From: Pseudomonadota bacterium | GTDB taxonomy: Bacteria; Pseudomonadota; Alphaproteobacteria; Rhizobiales; Xanthobacteraceae | Direction of reading: 5' to 3' | Length of the DNA stretch: 64,000 nt | Assembly (NCBI GenBank): GCA_023387735.1 | Contig: JAEWHP010000012.1 | Span: 310,001 to 374,000, forward strand | In this document: positions 1-8,726 of the stretch, one piece after another | How the letters are laid out: every line of letters begins with the position of its first letter | Numbering within the stretch: position 1 is the first letter of the stretch | Notes under the pieces: generated by a model | What the model saw: only the letters and a program-made list of their open reading frames with translations | What the model was told of the DNA's origin: nothing | Databases searched by the model: none | Position numbers and translations under genes: made by a program

Positions 1-160
1 TGACCGCCGTTCGGTCGCGCCATATTCTCTCCCTTGCGGTGCAAGCCGCGCCCGGGCCCGCGGGAAGGGTTGAACCCACTTGCAGCTTTCGAGCGACATC
101 TAGACCCTTTGTGCAGCCGGTATTGCGGGCCTTCGGCGTTGTCATGCACGGAGGTATTGG

Positions 161-1801
161 ATGAACCGGTCTCCCGATCGATTGAACCTCGATCATCTGA
201 AGAAACAAGCCAAGGATTTGCTCCGCCTCTGTCGCAGCCGCGATGAGGCCGCGATGGCGCGGTTTCGCGCCGCGCTGCCGGCGGCGGCCGGCCATGGCGA
301 CGAGGGCATTTCCTCGCTGCAGCTGCGCCTGCACGACGCGCAATCCTGCATCGCGCGCGAGCACGGTTTTGCGTCATGGCCCGAACTGAAACGCTATGTC
401 GAGGTGCAGATGGCCACGCGGAGCGAGCGCCCGGCGCGCGTGCTGCAATGGGCGCAGCTGCTCTATTCCGGCGATGTCAGCGGCACGGTGAACCGCGCCA
501 ACCCGCGCGTTGCGTTACGGATGCTGGCCGAAGATCCCGGAATCGTGGATGATGATCCCTGGCTTGCCTGCGCGATCGGGGACGAAGCCGCGCTGCAGCA
601 GGCGACGCAGGCCGACCCATCGTGGGTCAACCGGACCGGCGGCCCACTGCGGCTGCCGCCGCTGGTTGCGGTGGCGCATTCGAGCCTGCTGCGGGTGGAC
701 GGGTTTCGCGAGCGCCTGCACCGCTGCGCGCGACTGCTCATCGCAGCCGGGGCCGACGTCAACCAGCACATTTTCAGCCGCTGGCAGCCGGGGTCGCTCG
801 AGAAGCCGGACCAGAACTGCCCGCTCTCGACGCTGTACGGCGCGGCTGGCGGCAATCACGACCCTGCTCTGACAAGATTATTGCTCGAAGCCGGGGCGAA
901 TCCCAACGACGGAGAGTCGCTCTATCATTCCCTGGAGAATCCTGCATGCACGCGCCTGCTGCTGGAGCGCGGCGCACGCATCGCCGAAAGCAACGCGATC
1001 TACCGCTCGATCGATCTGGAGGATGACAGCGCACTGAAACTGCTGCTGGCACACGGCGGCGATCCGAACGAGCCGGCGCGGAATGCGCCGCTGACCGATT
1101 GGGGCTCGCCACTGGCATGGGCGATCTACCGCCGGCGGCCGCGTCATGCCAGGGCGTTGCTGGAAGCGGGCGCCGACCCGGCGCGCCAAACGCCTGAAGG
1201 CATCAGCCCATACCGGCTGGCGCTGCAATTCGGATTCTCCGACATTGCGGCCCTGCTGCGGACGCAAACCGATGCGCCTGACATCTCCGACGAGGAGCGT
1301 TTCGTCGCCGCATGCGCCAGCGGCGATGAAGCCGGGGCGCGCGCGACTCAAGCGCGGCGTCCCGATTTGCCGGCCTCGCTGTCGCCGAAGCAATTGCGCC
1401 TGTTGCCCGACATGGCCGCGGCCCGCGCCGATGACGTCGTCAAGCTGATGGTCCGCCTCGGCTGGCCGATCGCGGTGCGCGGCGGCGACTGGGATGCGTC
1501 CGCGCTCAATCTCGCGGTGTTCTCAGGCAATGCCGACCTGACGCGCTTCCTGCTCGAACACGGCGCGAAATGGACGGAGCAGCATGGCCATGGCGATAAC
1601 GCCTGCGGCACGCTGTCGTGGGCGTCCATCAACGAACCGATGGAAGGCGGCGACTGGGTCGGCTGTGCGCGGGCGCTGCGCGATCACGGCATGCCGGGCG
1701 CAACGGCGATTGCTGGTGATCAGGAATGGGTGATGATTGCAGGGGTAAGGAAAAGATTTTCCGACGAGGTCACCGAGGTATTGCTGGATCGCGCGGTATG
1801 A
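161..1801 (+). CDS. Ankyrin-repeat protein
   Basis: Encodes 546 residues with several ankyrin-type repeats: repeated hydrophobic-leader plus 'LLLEAGANPN', 'LLLAHGGDPNEP', 'LLEAGADPARQTPEG' and 'FLLEHGAKW' patterns spread from about residue 190 to 480. The first 80 residues (KKQAKDLLR... ending near 'HGFASWPELKRYVE') form a helical leader that often precedes bacterial ankyrin domains. Ankyrin repeats bind proteins; no enzyme domain, signal peptide or membrane segment is visible, so a cytoplasmic protein-binding role is inferred and the partner is unknown. The start is well supported: GGAGG lies at 150-154, six bases before the ATG. It converges on the nitroreductase gene, separated by a palindromic repeat. 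Confidence 0.9.
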   Translation: MNRSPDRLNLDHLKKQAKDLLRLCRSRDEAAMARFRAALPAAAGHGDEGISSLQLRLHDAQSCIAREHGFASWPELKRYVEVQMATRSERPARVLQWAQLLYSGDVSGTVNRANPRVALRMLAEDPGIVDDDPWLACAIGDEAALQQATQADPSWVNRTGGPLRLPPLVAVAHSSLLRVDGFRERLHRCARLLIAAGADVNQHIFSRWQPGSLEKPDQNCPLSTLYGAAGGNHDPALTRLLLEAGANPNDGESLYHSLENPACTRLLLERGARIAESNAIYRSIDLEDDSALKLLLAHGGDPNEPARNAPLTDWGSPLAWAIYRRRPRHARALLEAGADPARQTPEGISPYRLALQFGFSDIAALLRTQTDAPDISDEERFVAACASGDEAGARATQARRPDLPASLSPKQLRLLPDMAAARADDVVKLMVRLGWPIAVRGGDWDASALNLAVFSGNADLTRFLLEHGAKWTEQHGHGDNACGTLSWASINEPMEGGDWVGCARALRDHGMPGATAIAGDQEWVMIAGVRKRFSDEVTEVLLDRAV

Positions 1802-1807
1802 GCACTC

Positions 1808-1871
1808 TTCCCCTCTCCCCTTGTGGGAGAGGGTGCTTCGCGCCACCTTCTCCCACAAGGGGAGAAGGGAA
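1808..1871. repeat. Palindromic repeat, family D copy 1
   Basis: Imperfect inverted repeat with arms of the type CTCCCCTTGTGGGAGA / TCTCCCACAAGGGGAG around a short GC-rich middle. It fills the gap between the convergent ankyrin and nitroreductase stops, so it could act as a bidirectional terminator. Related copies are at 9566-9706 and 51978-52155. Confidence 0.8.
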
Positions 1872-1872
1872 A

Positions 1873-2586
1873 CTACTCGTCGACGAACGTCACGGTGTCG
1901 TCGACGCTTGCCCGTGACGTGCGGTAGCTGTTGACCTTGGCCGCGTGGTCGGCAAATCCGAACGAGATGCCGCAGACGACCTTGCGGTCGTCGGCGAGGT
2001 TGAAGTGCCGCCGGATCAGCCCCGAATGACGCGCGAGCGCGGCCTGGGGAATGGTGCCGAGGCCGAGCGCCTGCGCGGCCAGCATGAAATTGCCGACATA
2101 GGCGCCGCAATCGACCGCGCCGTAGATGCCGAGCGGCTCATCGGTGTGGATGATCGCAACATGTGGCGCGCCGAAGAAATTGTAGTTCTCCAGCGCCTGC
2201 TTCGCATAGGCCATCTTGTCGCCGCGCGCGATGCCGAGCGTATTGTAGAGCTGAAACCCGCTCTCGCGACGGCGTTCGAGATAGACGCCGAGATATTCGC
2301 GCGGCGGCGTGAAGTCATGATTGTCCTTGGCGCCGGACGCGGCCTCGGCGTAGATCGCCCTGCGAAATTTCTCCTTGGCCTCGCCGCTCGCGATCAGCAC
2401 CTGCCAGGGCTGGCTGTTGCACCACGACGCCGTGCGTTGCGAGACCTTGAGGATGTGCTCGATGGTCTCGCGCGGCACTTCCTGCGGCAGGAAGGCGCGA
2501 ACGGAGTAGCGTTCGTTCAGGAGTTCTTCGAGGACGCCAATGCGATCTGCGCTCGCATAGCGCGCCTTTGGTGTTTTTGCATCCAT
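1873..2586 (-). CDS. Nitroreductase family protein
   Basis: Encodes 237 residues of the FMN-dependent nitroreductase fold. Family features are the N-terminal 'ERYSVRAFLPQEVP' (FMN phosphate-binding Arg-Ser region), 'RTASWCNSQPWQVLI' near residue 55, and the C-terminal 'YVGNFMLAAQALGLGTIPQAAL' dimer/FMN segment. Such enzymes use NAD(P)H to reduce nitroaromatics, quinones or enones; the substrate here is not predictable. The frame is open for another 110 codons upstream, but that part runs through a repeat and into the acyl-CoA dehydrogenase gene, so I start at the ATG opening 'MDAKTPK'. It may be transcribed with the acyl-CoA dehydrogenase genes upstream on the same strand. Confidence 0.9.
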   Translation of the reverse strand: MDAKTPKARYASADRIGVLEELLNERYSVRAFLPQEVPRETIEHILKVSQRTASWCNSQPWQVLIASGEAKEKFRRAIYAEAASGAKDNHDFTPPREYLGVYLERRRESGFQLYNTLGIARGDKMAYAKQALENYNFFGAPHVAIIHTDEPLGIYGAVDCGAYVGNFMLAAQALGLGTIPQAALARHSGLIRRHFNLADDRKVVCGISFGFADHAAKVNSYRTSRASVDDTVTFVDE

Positions 2587-2600
2587 CCGATTTCTCTTTT

Positions 2601-2688
2601 CGTCATTCCGGGGCACGCGAAGCGTGAACCCGGAATCTCGAAACCTCTGGATTCCGGGTTCGATGCTTCGCATCGTCCCGGAATGACG
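2601..2688. repeat. Palindromic repeat, family B copy 1
   Basis: Inverted repeat beginning CGTCATTCCGGGGC and ending CCCGGAATGACG, with an inner CCCGGAATCTCG / ATTCCGGG pair. It lies between the nitroreductase start and the stop of the next upstream gene. Other copies are at 5437, 6704, 18894, 19363 and 24229. Confidence 0.85.
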
Positions 2689-2689
2689 A

Positions 2690-3937
2690 CTAACCCCGTC
2701 CCTTGGTCGGGATCTTGTTGAACGGCACATCCTTGTCGACGCGGATATCGCCGGGCAGGCCGAGCACGCGCTCGGCGATGATGTTGCGCAGGATCTCGTC
2801 GGTGCCGCCGGCGATGCGCATCGACGGCGAGGACAGCAGCATCTGCTGGAACTGGCCGTGCACCGTTTCCTCATCCGATCCGGTGAGCGCGCCCGCGGCG
2901 CCCTGCAGATCCATCGCATAGGTCGCGATGTCCTGCAGCATCGAGCCTGATACCAGCTTGCCGATGGAATTTTCCGGACCCGGACGCTCGCCCTTCGACA
3001 GCGCCGAGATGGCGCGGTAGCTGGTGTATTTGAGCCCGCTCGACTTCACTGCCCAGTTGGCGAGTTTCGAGCGCGTCGCCGGATCGTCGATCGCCAGCCC
3101 ATCGTCGGTCATCAGGTTGGAGCAGAACTCGAACATTTCAGGAAAGCCGGTCGCGAGCCGCGCGCCGATCGACATGCGCTCGTTCATCAGCGTGGTCAGC
3201 GAGACGTTCCAGCCGTCGCCTACCGCGCCGAGACGCTGGCTGTCCGGGATCACCACGTCGGTGAAATAGACCTCGTTGAACTCCTGCATGCCGTTGGCCT
3301 GCTTGATCGGCCGCACCTCGACGCCCTTGCTCTTCATGTCGAGGAAGAACATCGTCAGGCCCTTGTGCTTCGGCACGTTGGGATCGGTACGGGTGATCAG
3401 AAGGCCGTAGTCGGAATAATGCGCGCCCGAGGTCCAGATCTTCTGGCCGTTGACGATCCAGTTGTCGCCTTTCTTTTCCGCGCGCGTACGAAGCCCCGCG
3501 ACGTCGGAGCCGCCGGCCGGCTCGGAGAACAGCTGGCACCAGATGTGCTCGCCGGAAGCGAGCTTGGGCAGGTAGTGGCGCTTGTGCTCCTCGCTGCCGA
3601 ACGCCATCACCGTCGGACCGCACATGCCCTCGCCGATCTGGAACGGCTGCGTCAGCTTGCCGTAGACGCCCTCCTCCTGCTGCCAGATCACCTTCTCGAT
3701 CGGGGTCGCGCCGCGGCCGCCATATTCCTTCGGCCAGTGCAGGCAGGCCCAGCCGCCCTCGGCCTTCTTCTTCTGCCAGGCCTTGCCGACATCGACGATC
3801 TCTTCCTTCTCGAGCCGGATGCGGCCGAGCGAGGACTTGGAAAGCTCCGACTCATACTGCTTCGGCGCGTTGGCCTCGATCCATTTGCGGGCGGTAGCGC
3901 GGAATTCGGCTTCCTGCGGGGTGTCGTCGAAGTTCAT
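2690..3937 (-). CDS. Acyl-CoA dehydrogenase (paralogue 1)
   Basis: A 415-residue flavoprotein of the acyl-CoA dehydrogenase family, expected to make the trans-2 double bond in an acyl-CoA and pass electrons to ETF. The order is typical: N-terminal helical domain, middle beta domain with 'CQLFSEPAGGSDVAGLRTRAEK' near residue 135 and 'IVNGQKIWTSGAHYSDY' near 165, C-terminal helical domain ending 'GGTDEILRNIIAERVLGLPGD'. The position of the usual catalytic Glu in medium-chain enzymes (YEGT) reads AGGT, so a base elsewhere or a partner subunit is implied. By eye it is very similar along its whole length to the next gene (4083-5324), a tandem duplication. A GAGAGG ribosome-binding site precedes the ATG. 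Confidence 0.95.
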   Translation of the reverse strand: MNFDDTPQEAEFRATARKWIEANAPKQYESELSKSSLGRIRLEKEEIVDVGKAWQKKKAEGGWACLHWPKEYGGRGATPIEKVIWQQEEGVYGKLTQPFQIGEGMCGPTVMAFGSEEHKRHYLPKLASGEHIWCQLFSEPAGGSDVAGLRTRAEKKGDNWIVNGQKIWTSGAHYSDYGLLITRTDPNVPKHKGLTMFFLDMKSKGVEVRPIKQANGMQEFNEVYFTDVVIPDSQRLGAVGDGWNVSLTTLMNERMSIGARLATGFPEMFEFCSNLMTDDGLAIDDPATRSKLANWAVKSSGLKYTSYRAISALSKGERPGPENSIGKLVSGSMLQDIATYAMDLQGAAGALTGSDEETVHGQFQQMLLSSPSMRIAGGTDEILRNIIAERVLGLPGDIRVDKDVPFNKIPTKGRG

Positions 3938-3978
3938 GGCGGACCTCTCGTTTCTCTAATCTGCACCAATCTCAAACC

Positions 3979-4073
3979 CTCATGGTGAGGAGCGCGGAAC
4001 GCGCGTCTCGAACCATGTGGCCCGTGGCCCATCCTTCGAGACGCCACGCTTCGCGCGGCTCCTCAGGATGAGG
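3979..4073. repeat. Palindromic repeat, family F
   Basis: Inverted repeat starting CCTCATGGTGAGGAGCGCG and ending GCGCGGCTCCTCAGGATGAGG, between the two paralogous acyl-CoA dehydrogenase genes. I found only this copy in the window. Confidence 0.75.
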
Positions 4074-4082
4074 ACGGAATTT

Positions 4083-5324
4083 CTATGCCCGGCCCTTGGT
4101 CGGGATCTTGTTGAACGGCACGTCCTTGTCGACCCTGATGTCGCCGGGCAGCCCGAGCACGCGCTCGGCGATGATGTTACGCATGATCTCGTCGGTGCCG
4201 CCTTCGACGCGGGTGCCCGGGGCACGCAGCAGCATCGCCTGGAATTTTCCGGCGACTTCGGCGTCTTCAGGATCGCTGAGCACGCCGGCGGCGCCCTGCA
4301 GGTCGAGCGCATACATCGCGACTTCCTGCACCATCGATCCCGCCACCAGCTTGCCGATGGAATTTTCCGGTCCCGGGCGCTCGCCCTTCGACAACGCCGA
4401 GATCGCGCGCATGCTGGTGTATCGCAGCCCGCTGGCCTTCACGGCGTAGTTCGCGAGCCGCGAGCGAACGCTGCGGTCCTCGATCGCGGGACCATCGTCC
4501 AGCATCAGGCTGTTGCAGAAGTCGAACAGCTCCGGGAAGCCGGTGGCGACGCCGGCGCCGATCGACATGCGCTCGTTCATCAGCGTGGTGAGCGACACGT
4601 TCCAGCCATCGTTGACAGCGCCGAGCCGCTGCGAGTCCGGAATCTTCACGTCGGTGAAGTAGACCTCGTTGAAGTCGGAATGTCCGCTGGCCTGCTTGAT
4701 CGGCCGCACCTCGACGCCCGGGCTCTTCATGTCCAGGAAGAACATGGTGAGGCCCTTGTGCTTGGCGACAGTGGGATCCGTCCGGGTCAGCAGGATGCCG
4801 TAATCCGAGTAATGCGCGCCCGAGGTCCAGATCTTCTGGCCGTTGATGATCCAGTCGTCGCCCTTCTTCTCGGCGCGCGTGCGCAGGCCTGCGACGTCGG
4901 AACCGCCGGCGGGTTCGGAGAACAGCTGACACCAGACCTTTTCGCCCGAGGCCAGCGGCGGCAGGTACTGGCGCTTCTGATCCTCGCCCGCGAACGCCAT
5001 CATCGTCGGCCCGCACATGCCGTGGCCGATGATGAATACGCTGGAGAGTTTGCCGAACGGGCCCTCTTCCTGCTGCCAGATCACGCGCTCGATCGGCGAC
5101 GAGCCGCGGCCGCCATATTCCCTGGGCCAATGCAGACAGGCCCAGCCGGCATCCGCCTTCTTCCTCTGCCAGGCCTTGGCCACTTCAAGGATGTTGGGAA
5201 GCGCAGAGCGGCCGAGCGAGGACTTGCGCAGTTCTTCCTCGTACTGCTTCGGCGCGTTGGCTTGTATCCACGCCCTGGCTTCGGCGCGGAACGCGGCTTC
5301 CTGCGGGGTGTCGTCGAAGTTCAT
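4083..5324 (-). CDS. Acyl-CoA dehydrogenase (paralogue 2)
   Basis: A 413-residue acyl-CoA dehydrogenase that aligns end to end with the gene at 2690-3937: shared start 'MNFDDTPQEA', shared 'FSEPAGGSDVAGLRTRAEKKGD' and shared end 'RVDKDVPFNKIPTKGR'. It should oxidise an acyl-CoA with FAD and hand electrons to ETF. The C-terminal motif is EGGTDEIMRN: a Glu is present, but next to GGT rather than in the YEGT register, so assignment of the catalytic base needs an alignment. The two paralogues may have split substrates or may form mixed oligomers. The ATG is preceded by GAGG. Confidence 0.95.
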   Translation of the reverse strand: MNFDDTPQEAAFRAEARAWIQANAPKQYEEELRKSSLGRSALPNILEVAKAWQRKKADAGWACLHWPREYGGRGSSPIERVIWQQEEGPFGKLSSVFIIGHGMCGPTMMAFAGEDQKRQYLPPLASGEKVWCQLFSEPAGGSDVAGLRTRAEKKGDDWIINGQKIWTSGAHYSDYGILLTRTDPTVAKHKGLTMFFLDMKSPGVEVRPIKQASGHSDFNEVYFTDVKIPDSQRLGAVNDGWNVSLTTLMNERMSIGAGVATGFPELFDFCNSLMLDDGPAIEDRSVRSRLANYAVKASGLRYTSMRAISALSKGERPGPENSIGKLVAGSMVQEVAMYALDLQGAAGVLSDPEDAEVAGKFQAMLLRAPGTRVEGGTDEIMRNIIAERVLGLPGDIRVDKDVPFNKIPTKGRA

Positions 5325-5345
5325 GGTCTCAATCCTCGGCGGCTT

Positions 5346-5427
5346 CGTAGGATGGGTAGAGCGAAGCGAAACCCATCATCCTCGGCCTGCGGTTTGATGG
5401 GTTTCGCTTCGCTCTACCCATCCTACG
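5346..5427. repeat. Long palindrome, family C copy 1
   Basis: A perfect inverted repeat with 33-base arms (outer ends CGTAGGATGGGTAGAGCG / CGCTCTACCCATCCTACG) and a 16-base loop. It sits just upstream of acyl-CoA dehydrogenase paralogue 2 and directly before a family B repeat. Diverged copies are at 14163 and 41578. Confidence 0.9.
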
Positions 5428-5436
5428 GTTCTTGTT

Positions 5437-5528
5437 GTCATTCCGGGGCACGCGAAGCGTGAACCCGGAATCTCGATCCAAAACTTCTGGATTCCGGGTT
5501 CGATGCTTCGCATCGCCCCGGAATGACG
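5437..5528. repeat. Palindromic repeat, family B copy 2
   Basis: Same unit as at 2601-2688: GTCATTCCGGGGC to CCCCGGAATGACG with inner CCCGGAATCTCG / ATTCCGGG arms. It ends just before the stop of the acyl-CoA dehydrogenase at 5538. Confidence 0.85.
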
Positions 5529-5537
5529 TTCACAAAC

Positions 5538-6665
5538 CTAAGCCGCGTTCTTCTTGCGCATGCGGTCGATCAACTGGTCTTCCCAGTACGACAGGCTGCC
5601 GAGCGTGAGCGCGGTGGCGTTGGCGCGGCGGTAGTACATGTGGCAGTCGAACTCCCAGGTGAAGCCCATGCCGCCGTGAACCTGGATGTTGTTCTTCGAG
5701 CAATGCTGGAACGCCTGCGTCGCGCTGATGCGCGCGGCTGCCGCGGCTTCGGGCAACTCTCCGGCGTTGGTCGAGAGCGCCCAGGCGCCGTAGTAGCAGT
5801 TCGAGCGCGCCAGCGTCGCCGAAACATACATGTCGGCGAGGATGTGCTTGACCGCCTGGAACGAACCGATCGGCCGGCCGAAGGCGATACGATCGAGCGC
5901 ATAGTCGCGGCCCATTTCCAGCGCGCGATCGGAACCGCCGACCTGCTCGAACGCCAGCAACACCGCGGCGCGGTCGAGCACCTGGCTCAGGATGCTCCAG
6001 CCTTCGCCGGCAGCTCCGAGCGGCTCGGCCTTGGCGTTCTTGAAGGTGAGTTCAGCCTGCCCCCGGGTCGGATCGACATTGGTCAGCGCCCTGGCTTCGA
6101 CGCCGCCGGCCTTGAGGTCGACCAGGAACAGCGAGATATCGGAATCGCGGCCCGTGGAGCCGGTGCGCGCAGCAACGACAGCGAAATCGGCAATCGCGCC
6201 ATCCGGCACCGGCTTCTTCACGCCGGTCAGCGTGCCGCCTGAGGCCTGCAGCTTGATCGCCTTCGGCGACGGATTTCCGTTGCCTTCGAACAGCGCCAGC
6301 GTGCCGATCGCCTCACCGCTTGCGATCTTCGGCAGCCACTTCTGCTTCTGCGCCTCGGACCCTGCCAGCATCAGCGCTTCGGCGGCGAGATAGACGGTGG
6401 AGGAAAACGGCACCGGCGCATTGGCGCGGCCCATTTCTTCGGCGATCACGCAGAGTTCGAGATGGCCCGCGCCAGCACCGCCGAACGCCTCGGGGATCGC
6501 GACGCCGAGGAAGCCCATCTCGGCGAGACCCTTCCACAGTCCCTTGTCGTAGGTCGCCTTGCCGTCCAGCACTTCGCGCACGGCCTTTGGCGGGCACTTT
6601 TCAGCGAGGAACTTCCTCGCCTCGTCGCGCATCTGCTTTTGTTCGTCGGAGAAATCGAAGTTCAT
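5538..6665 (-). CDS. Acyl-CoA dehydrogenase, short type
   Basis: A 375-residue acyl-CoA dehydrogenase from a different branch than its two neighbours. It starts 'MNFDFSDEQKQMRDEARKFL' and shows the middle-domain 'LFEGNGNPSPKAI' region and the C-terminal 'IQVHGGMGFTWEFDCHMYYRRA'. That motif has Gly-Gly where homotetrameric medium-chain enzymes carry YEGT. Short members beside long members recall Mycobacterium FadE28/FadE29-type alpha2beta2 enzymes, where only one subunit supplies the base; a mixed complex with a neighbour is therefore possible (inference). It belongs to the minus-strand catabolic run from 11.2 to 2.7 kb. Confidence 0.93.
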   Translation of the reverse strand: MNFDFSDEQKQMRDEARKFLAEKCPPKAVREVLDGKATYDKGLWKGLAEMGFLGVAIPEAFGGAGAGHLELCVIAEEMGRANAPVPFSSTVYLAAEALMLAGSEAQKQKWLPKIASGEAIGTLALFEGNGNPSPKAIKLQASGGTLTGVKKPVPDGAIADFAVVAARTGSTGRDSDISLFLVDLKAGGVEARALTNVDPTRGQAELTFKNAKAEPLGAAGEGWSILSQVLDRAAVLLAFEQVGGSDRALEMGRDYALDRIAFGRPIGSFQAVKHILADMYVSATLARSNCYYGAWALSTNAGELPEAAAAARISATQAFQHCSKNNIQVHGGMGFTWEFDCHMYYRRANATALTLGSLSYWEDQLIDRMRKKNAA

Positions 6666-6703
6666 GGCGGTCTACCTCAGTTGCGTTCGTGTTATCTATT
6701 CGC

Positions 6704-6785
6704 CGTCATTCCGGGGCGATGCGCAGCATCGGACCCGGAATCTCGAGATTCCGGGTCTGGTCCTTCGGACCATCCCGGAATGACG
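6704..6785. repeat. Palindromic repeat, family B copy 3
   Basis: Inverted repeat CGTCATTCCGGGGCGATGCG to CATCCCGGAATGACG with a central CGGAATCTCGAGATTCCG self-complementary core. It lies between the short acyl-CoA dehydrogenase and the ligase gene. Confidence 0.85.
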
Positions 6786-6803
6786 GGTGGTGAGAGCAGT
6801 GTT

Positions 6804-8675
6804 TCATTGCAGCACAATCACATCTTCGCCGGGCTTGTCGGCGTACAGCTTGTCGACCAGCGCGGCGCGGCGTTCGAGGCCGGCGCGCTGGTTGATATAG
6901 CCCTTGTCGGTGAGTTCGTTGCCGTCGATCGAGGGGGGCTCGGCCATCAGCATGGCCCGTGCGATCCGCATGCTGCTGCCGGTCGCGGACGCGTTGTGCG
7001 CTTCCAGTCCGCGCTTGACGCAGGCGATCACCTCGGGATGCCGAATGACATCCTCAAACGTCGCGTCAGGATTGCCGACCAGTTGCCGGCAGGCGTGCAG
7101 ATTGGGCCATGCCAGCAGCCCGATAAACTCCCGGTCCTGGCCGGCGACCAGCGCGTCGTGCACGGCAGGCGTGGCGGCGGCGATCGCATCCGTGCGCAGC
7201 GAGCCGACATGGACGAAGGTGCCGGTGGTGAGCTTGAAATCCTCGACCACGCGGCCGGCAAAGATGATGCCCTGCAGCGGATCGCTCTCATCGACGAACA
7301 CGCCGGCATCGCCGATGCAGTAAAACCCTTCCTCGTCGAACATTTTCTTCGTGAGATCAGGCTGGCCGAAATAGCCCGGCGTGACGTTGATGCCGCGCAG
7401 GCGGAGTTCGTATTTCGAGCCGCATGGCACCAGCTTCAGCTCGACGCCGGGGAACGGCAGGCCGATCAGGCCGACGCGCTCGGTGTCCCAATAGGTGCCG
7501 GTCGAGGTCGGTGCGGTCTCGGTCGAGCCCCAGCCGGTATAGAACACGATGCGCTCGCCGGTGGTCTTCACCGCCAGCGCCTGCATGCGGTCGTAGAGAT
7601 CGTCAGGCAGCCGCGCGCCGCCATAGGCCATGATGGAGAGGTTCTTGAAGAAGCTGCGGCACAGCGCGTCGTCCTTCTCCATCGCCGCCGCCAGCGCCGC
7701 ATAGCCGGCGGGCACGTTGGCATAATAGGTCGGCGACACTTCGCGGAGGTTACGGATGGTCTCCTCGAGCTGGCCGGGCATCGGCCGGCCGTCATCGATA
7801 TAGAGCGTGCCGCCATCGACCAGGATCGGATTGAACGCGGCATTGCCGCCCATGGTGTGATTCCACGGCATCCAGTCCAGCACGGTCGAGACCGGTCCAT
7901 TCGCATCGCGCGGGCGCACCTGCATCATCATCGCCGCATTGGCGCACATCATTTCCTGGGTGTTGATCACGGCCTTCGGCATGCCGGTCGAACCCGAGGT
8001 GAACAGCAACTTGCCGACGGTGTCGGGCGTGATCTTCGCAATCGACGCCTCGACCGCCTCAGTCACCGGCGTAGCCGCCAGATCAGCAAAGGAAACGCTC
8101 TTGATGCCTTCGCAGGGCCGCAGCACGTGAACCACGGTGACGCCGGTGAGATCGAGCGCCTTCAAGGCCTTTTCGAACGTCGGCCCGTCCTGCACCATCA
8201 CGACGGCGGGCTTGACCAGGTTGAACAGGTATTTGAGCTTGAGATGATCCTGGCTCATCAGCGAATAGGCCGGCGACACCGGTGCCGCCGGAAGCCGCGC
8301 CTGCATTGCGGCCTGCGTCATCAGCGCGTGCTCGATCGAATTGCCTGACAGGATCGTGACGGGACGCCCCTCGGCAATGCCGAGATTGAGCAGCCCCTGC
8401 GTCAGCCCGTCGACGATGCGCTTGGCTTCGCCGTAAGAGACCTTGCGCCACTGCCGGTCGGCGCCACCGCGCTGCGCCAGCCAGATGCGCTCGGGCGCGT
8501 CCTTGGCCCATTTCGCTAGCGATGCCGGGATGTGCTTCTCGTAAGGCTGCAGCGGAATCCGCGACTTCAGAACGATGACGCCGTCAGGGCGCCGGTCGAC
8601 GGCGATGTCGCGCGCCAGCCATTCGATCTTGCGAAAGCCGGGTTTGGTCAGCACCGCGGCGGCGTTCCCACTCAT
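6804..8675 (-). CDS. Feruloyl-CoA synthetase-like acyl-CoA ligase
   Basis: A 623-residue AMP-forming ligase that would activate a carboxylic acid to its CoA thioester using ATP. The P-loop-like AMP motif 'LLFTSGSTGMPKAVIN' is near residue 230, 'YTGWGSTETAPTST' near 390, and the hinge region follows '...GVFVDESDPLQGIIFAGRVVEDFKL'. The N-terminal 'SRIPLQPYEKHIPASLAKWAKDAPERIWLAQR' and the late 'FKLTTGTFVHVGSLRTDAI' are characteristic of the feruloyl-CoA synthase branch as I know it. Substrate is inferred only: an aromatic or bulky acid is plausible, and the neighbours supply a beta-oxidation set. The ATG follows GGGAG. Confidence 0.85.
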   Translation of the reverse strand: MSGNAAAVLTKPGFRKIEWLARDIAVDRRPDGVIVLKSRIPLQPYEKHIPASLAKWAKDAPERIWLAQRGGADRQWRKVSYGEAKRIVDGLTQGLLNLGIAEGRPVTILSGNSIEHALMTQAAMQARLPAAPVSPAYSLMSQDHLKLKYLFNLVKPAVVMVQDGPTFEKALKALDLTGVTVVHVLRPCEGIKSVSFADLAATPVTEAVEASIAKITPDTVGKLLFTSGSTGMPKAVINTQEMMCANAAMMMQVRPRDANGPVSTVLDWMPWNHTMGGNAAFNPILVDGGTLYIDDGRPMPGQLEETIRNLREVSPTYYANVPAGYAALAAAMEKDDALCRSFFKNLSIMAYGGARLPDDLYDRMQALAVKTTGERIVFYTGWGSTETAPTSTGTYWDTERVGLIGLPFPGVELKLVPCGSKYELRLRGINVTPGYFGQPDLTKKMFDEEGFYCIGDAGVFVDESDPLQGIIFAGRVVEDFKLTTGTFVHVGSLRTDAIAAATPAVHDALVAGQDREFIGLLAWPNLHACRQLVGNPDATFEDVIRHPEVIACVKRGLEAHNASATGSSMRIARAMLMAEPPSIDGNELTDKGYINQRAGLERRAALVDKLYADKPGEDVIVLQ

Positions 8676-8726
8676 ATTGCGTCTCCCGGAAATTCAGTCC
8701 TTTGCGGATCTTTCGTTCTCGTTATT

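Noticed and set aside
463..1393. Several minus-strand frames across the ankyrin gene
   Set aside because: Overlapping shadow frames of a well-supported plus-strand gene with clear repeats and ribosome-binding site.
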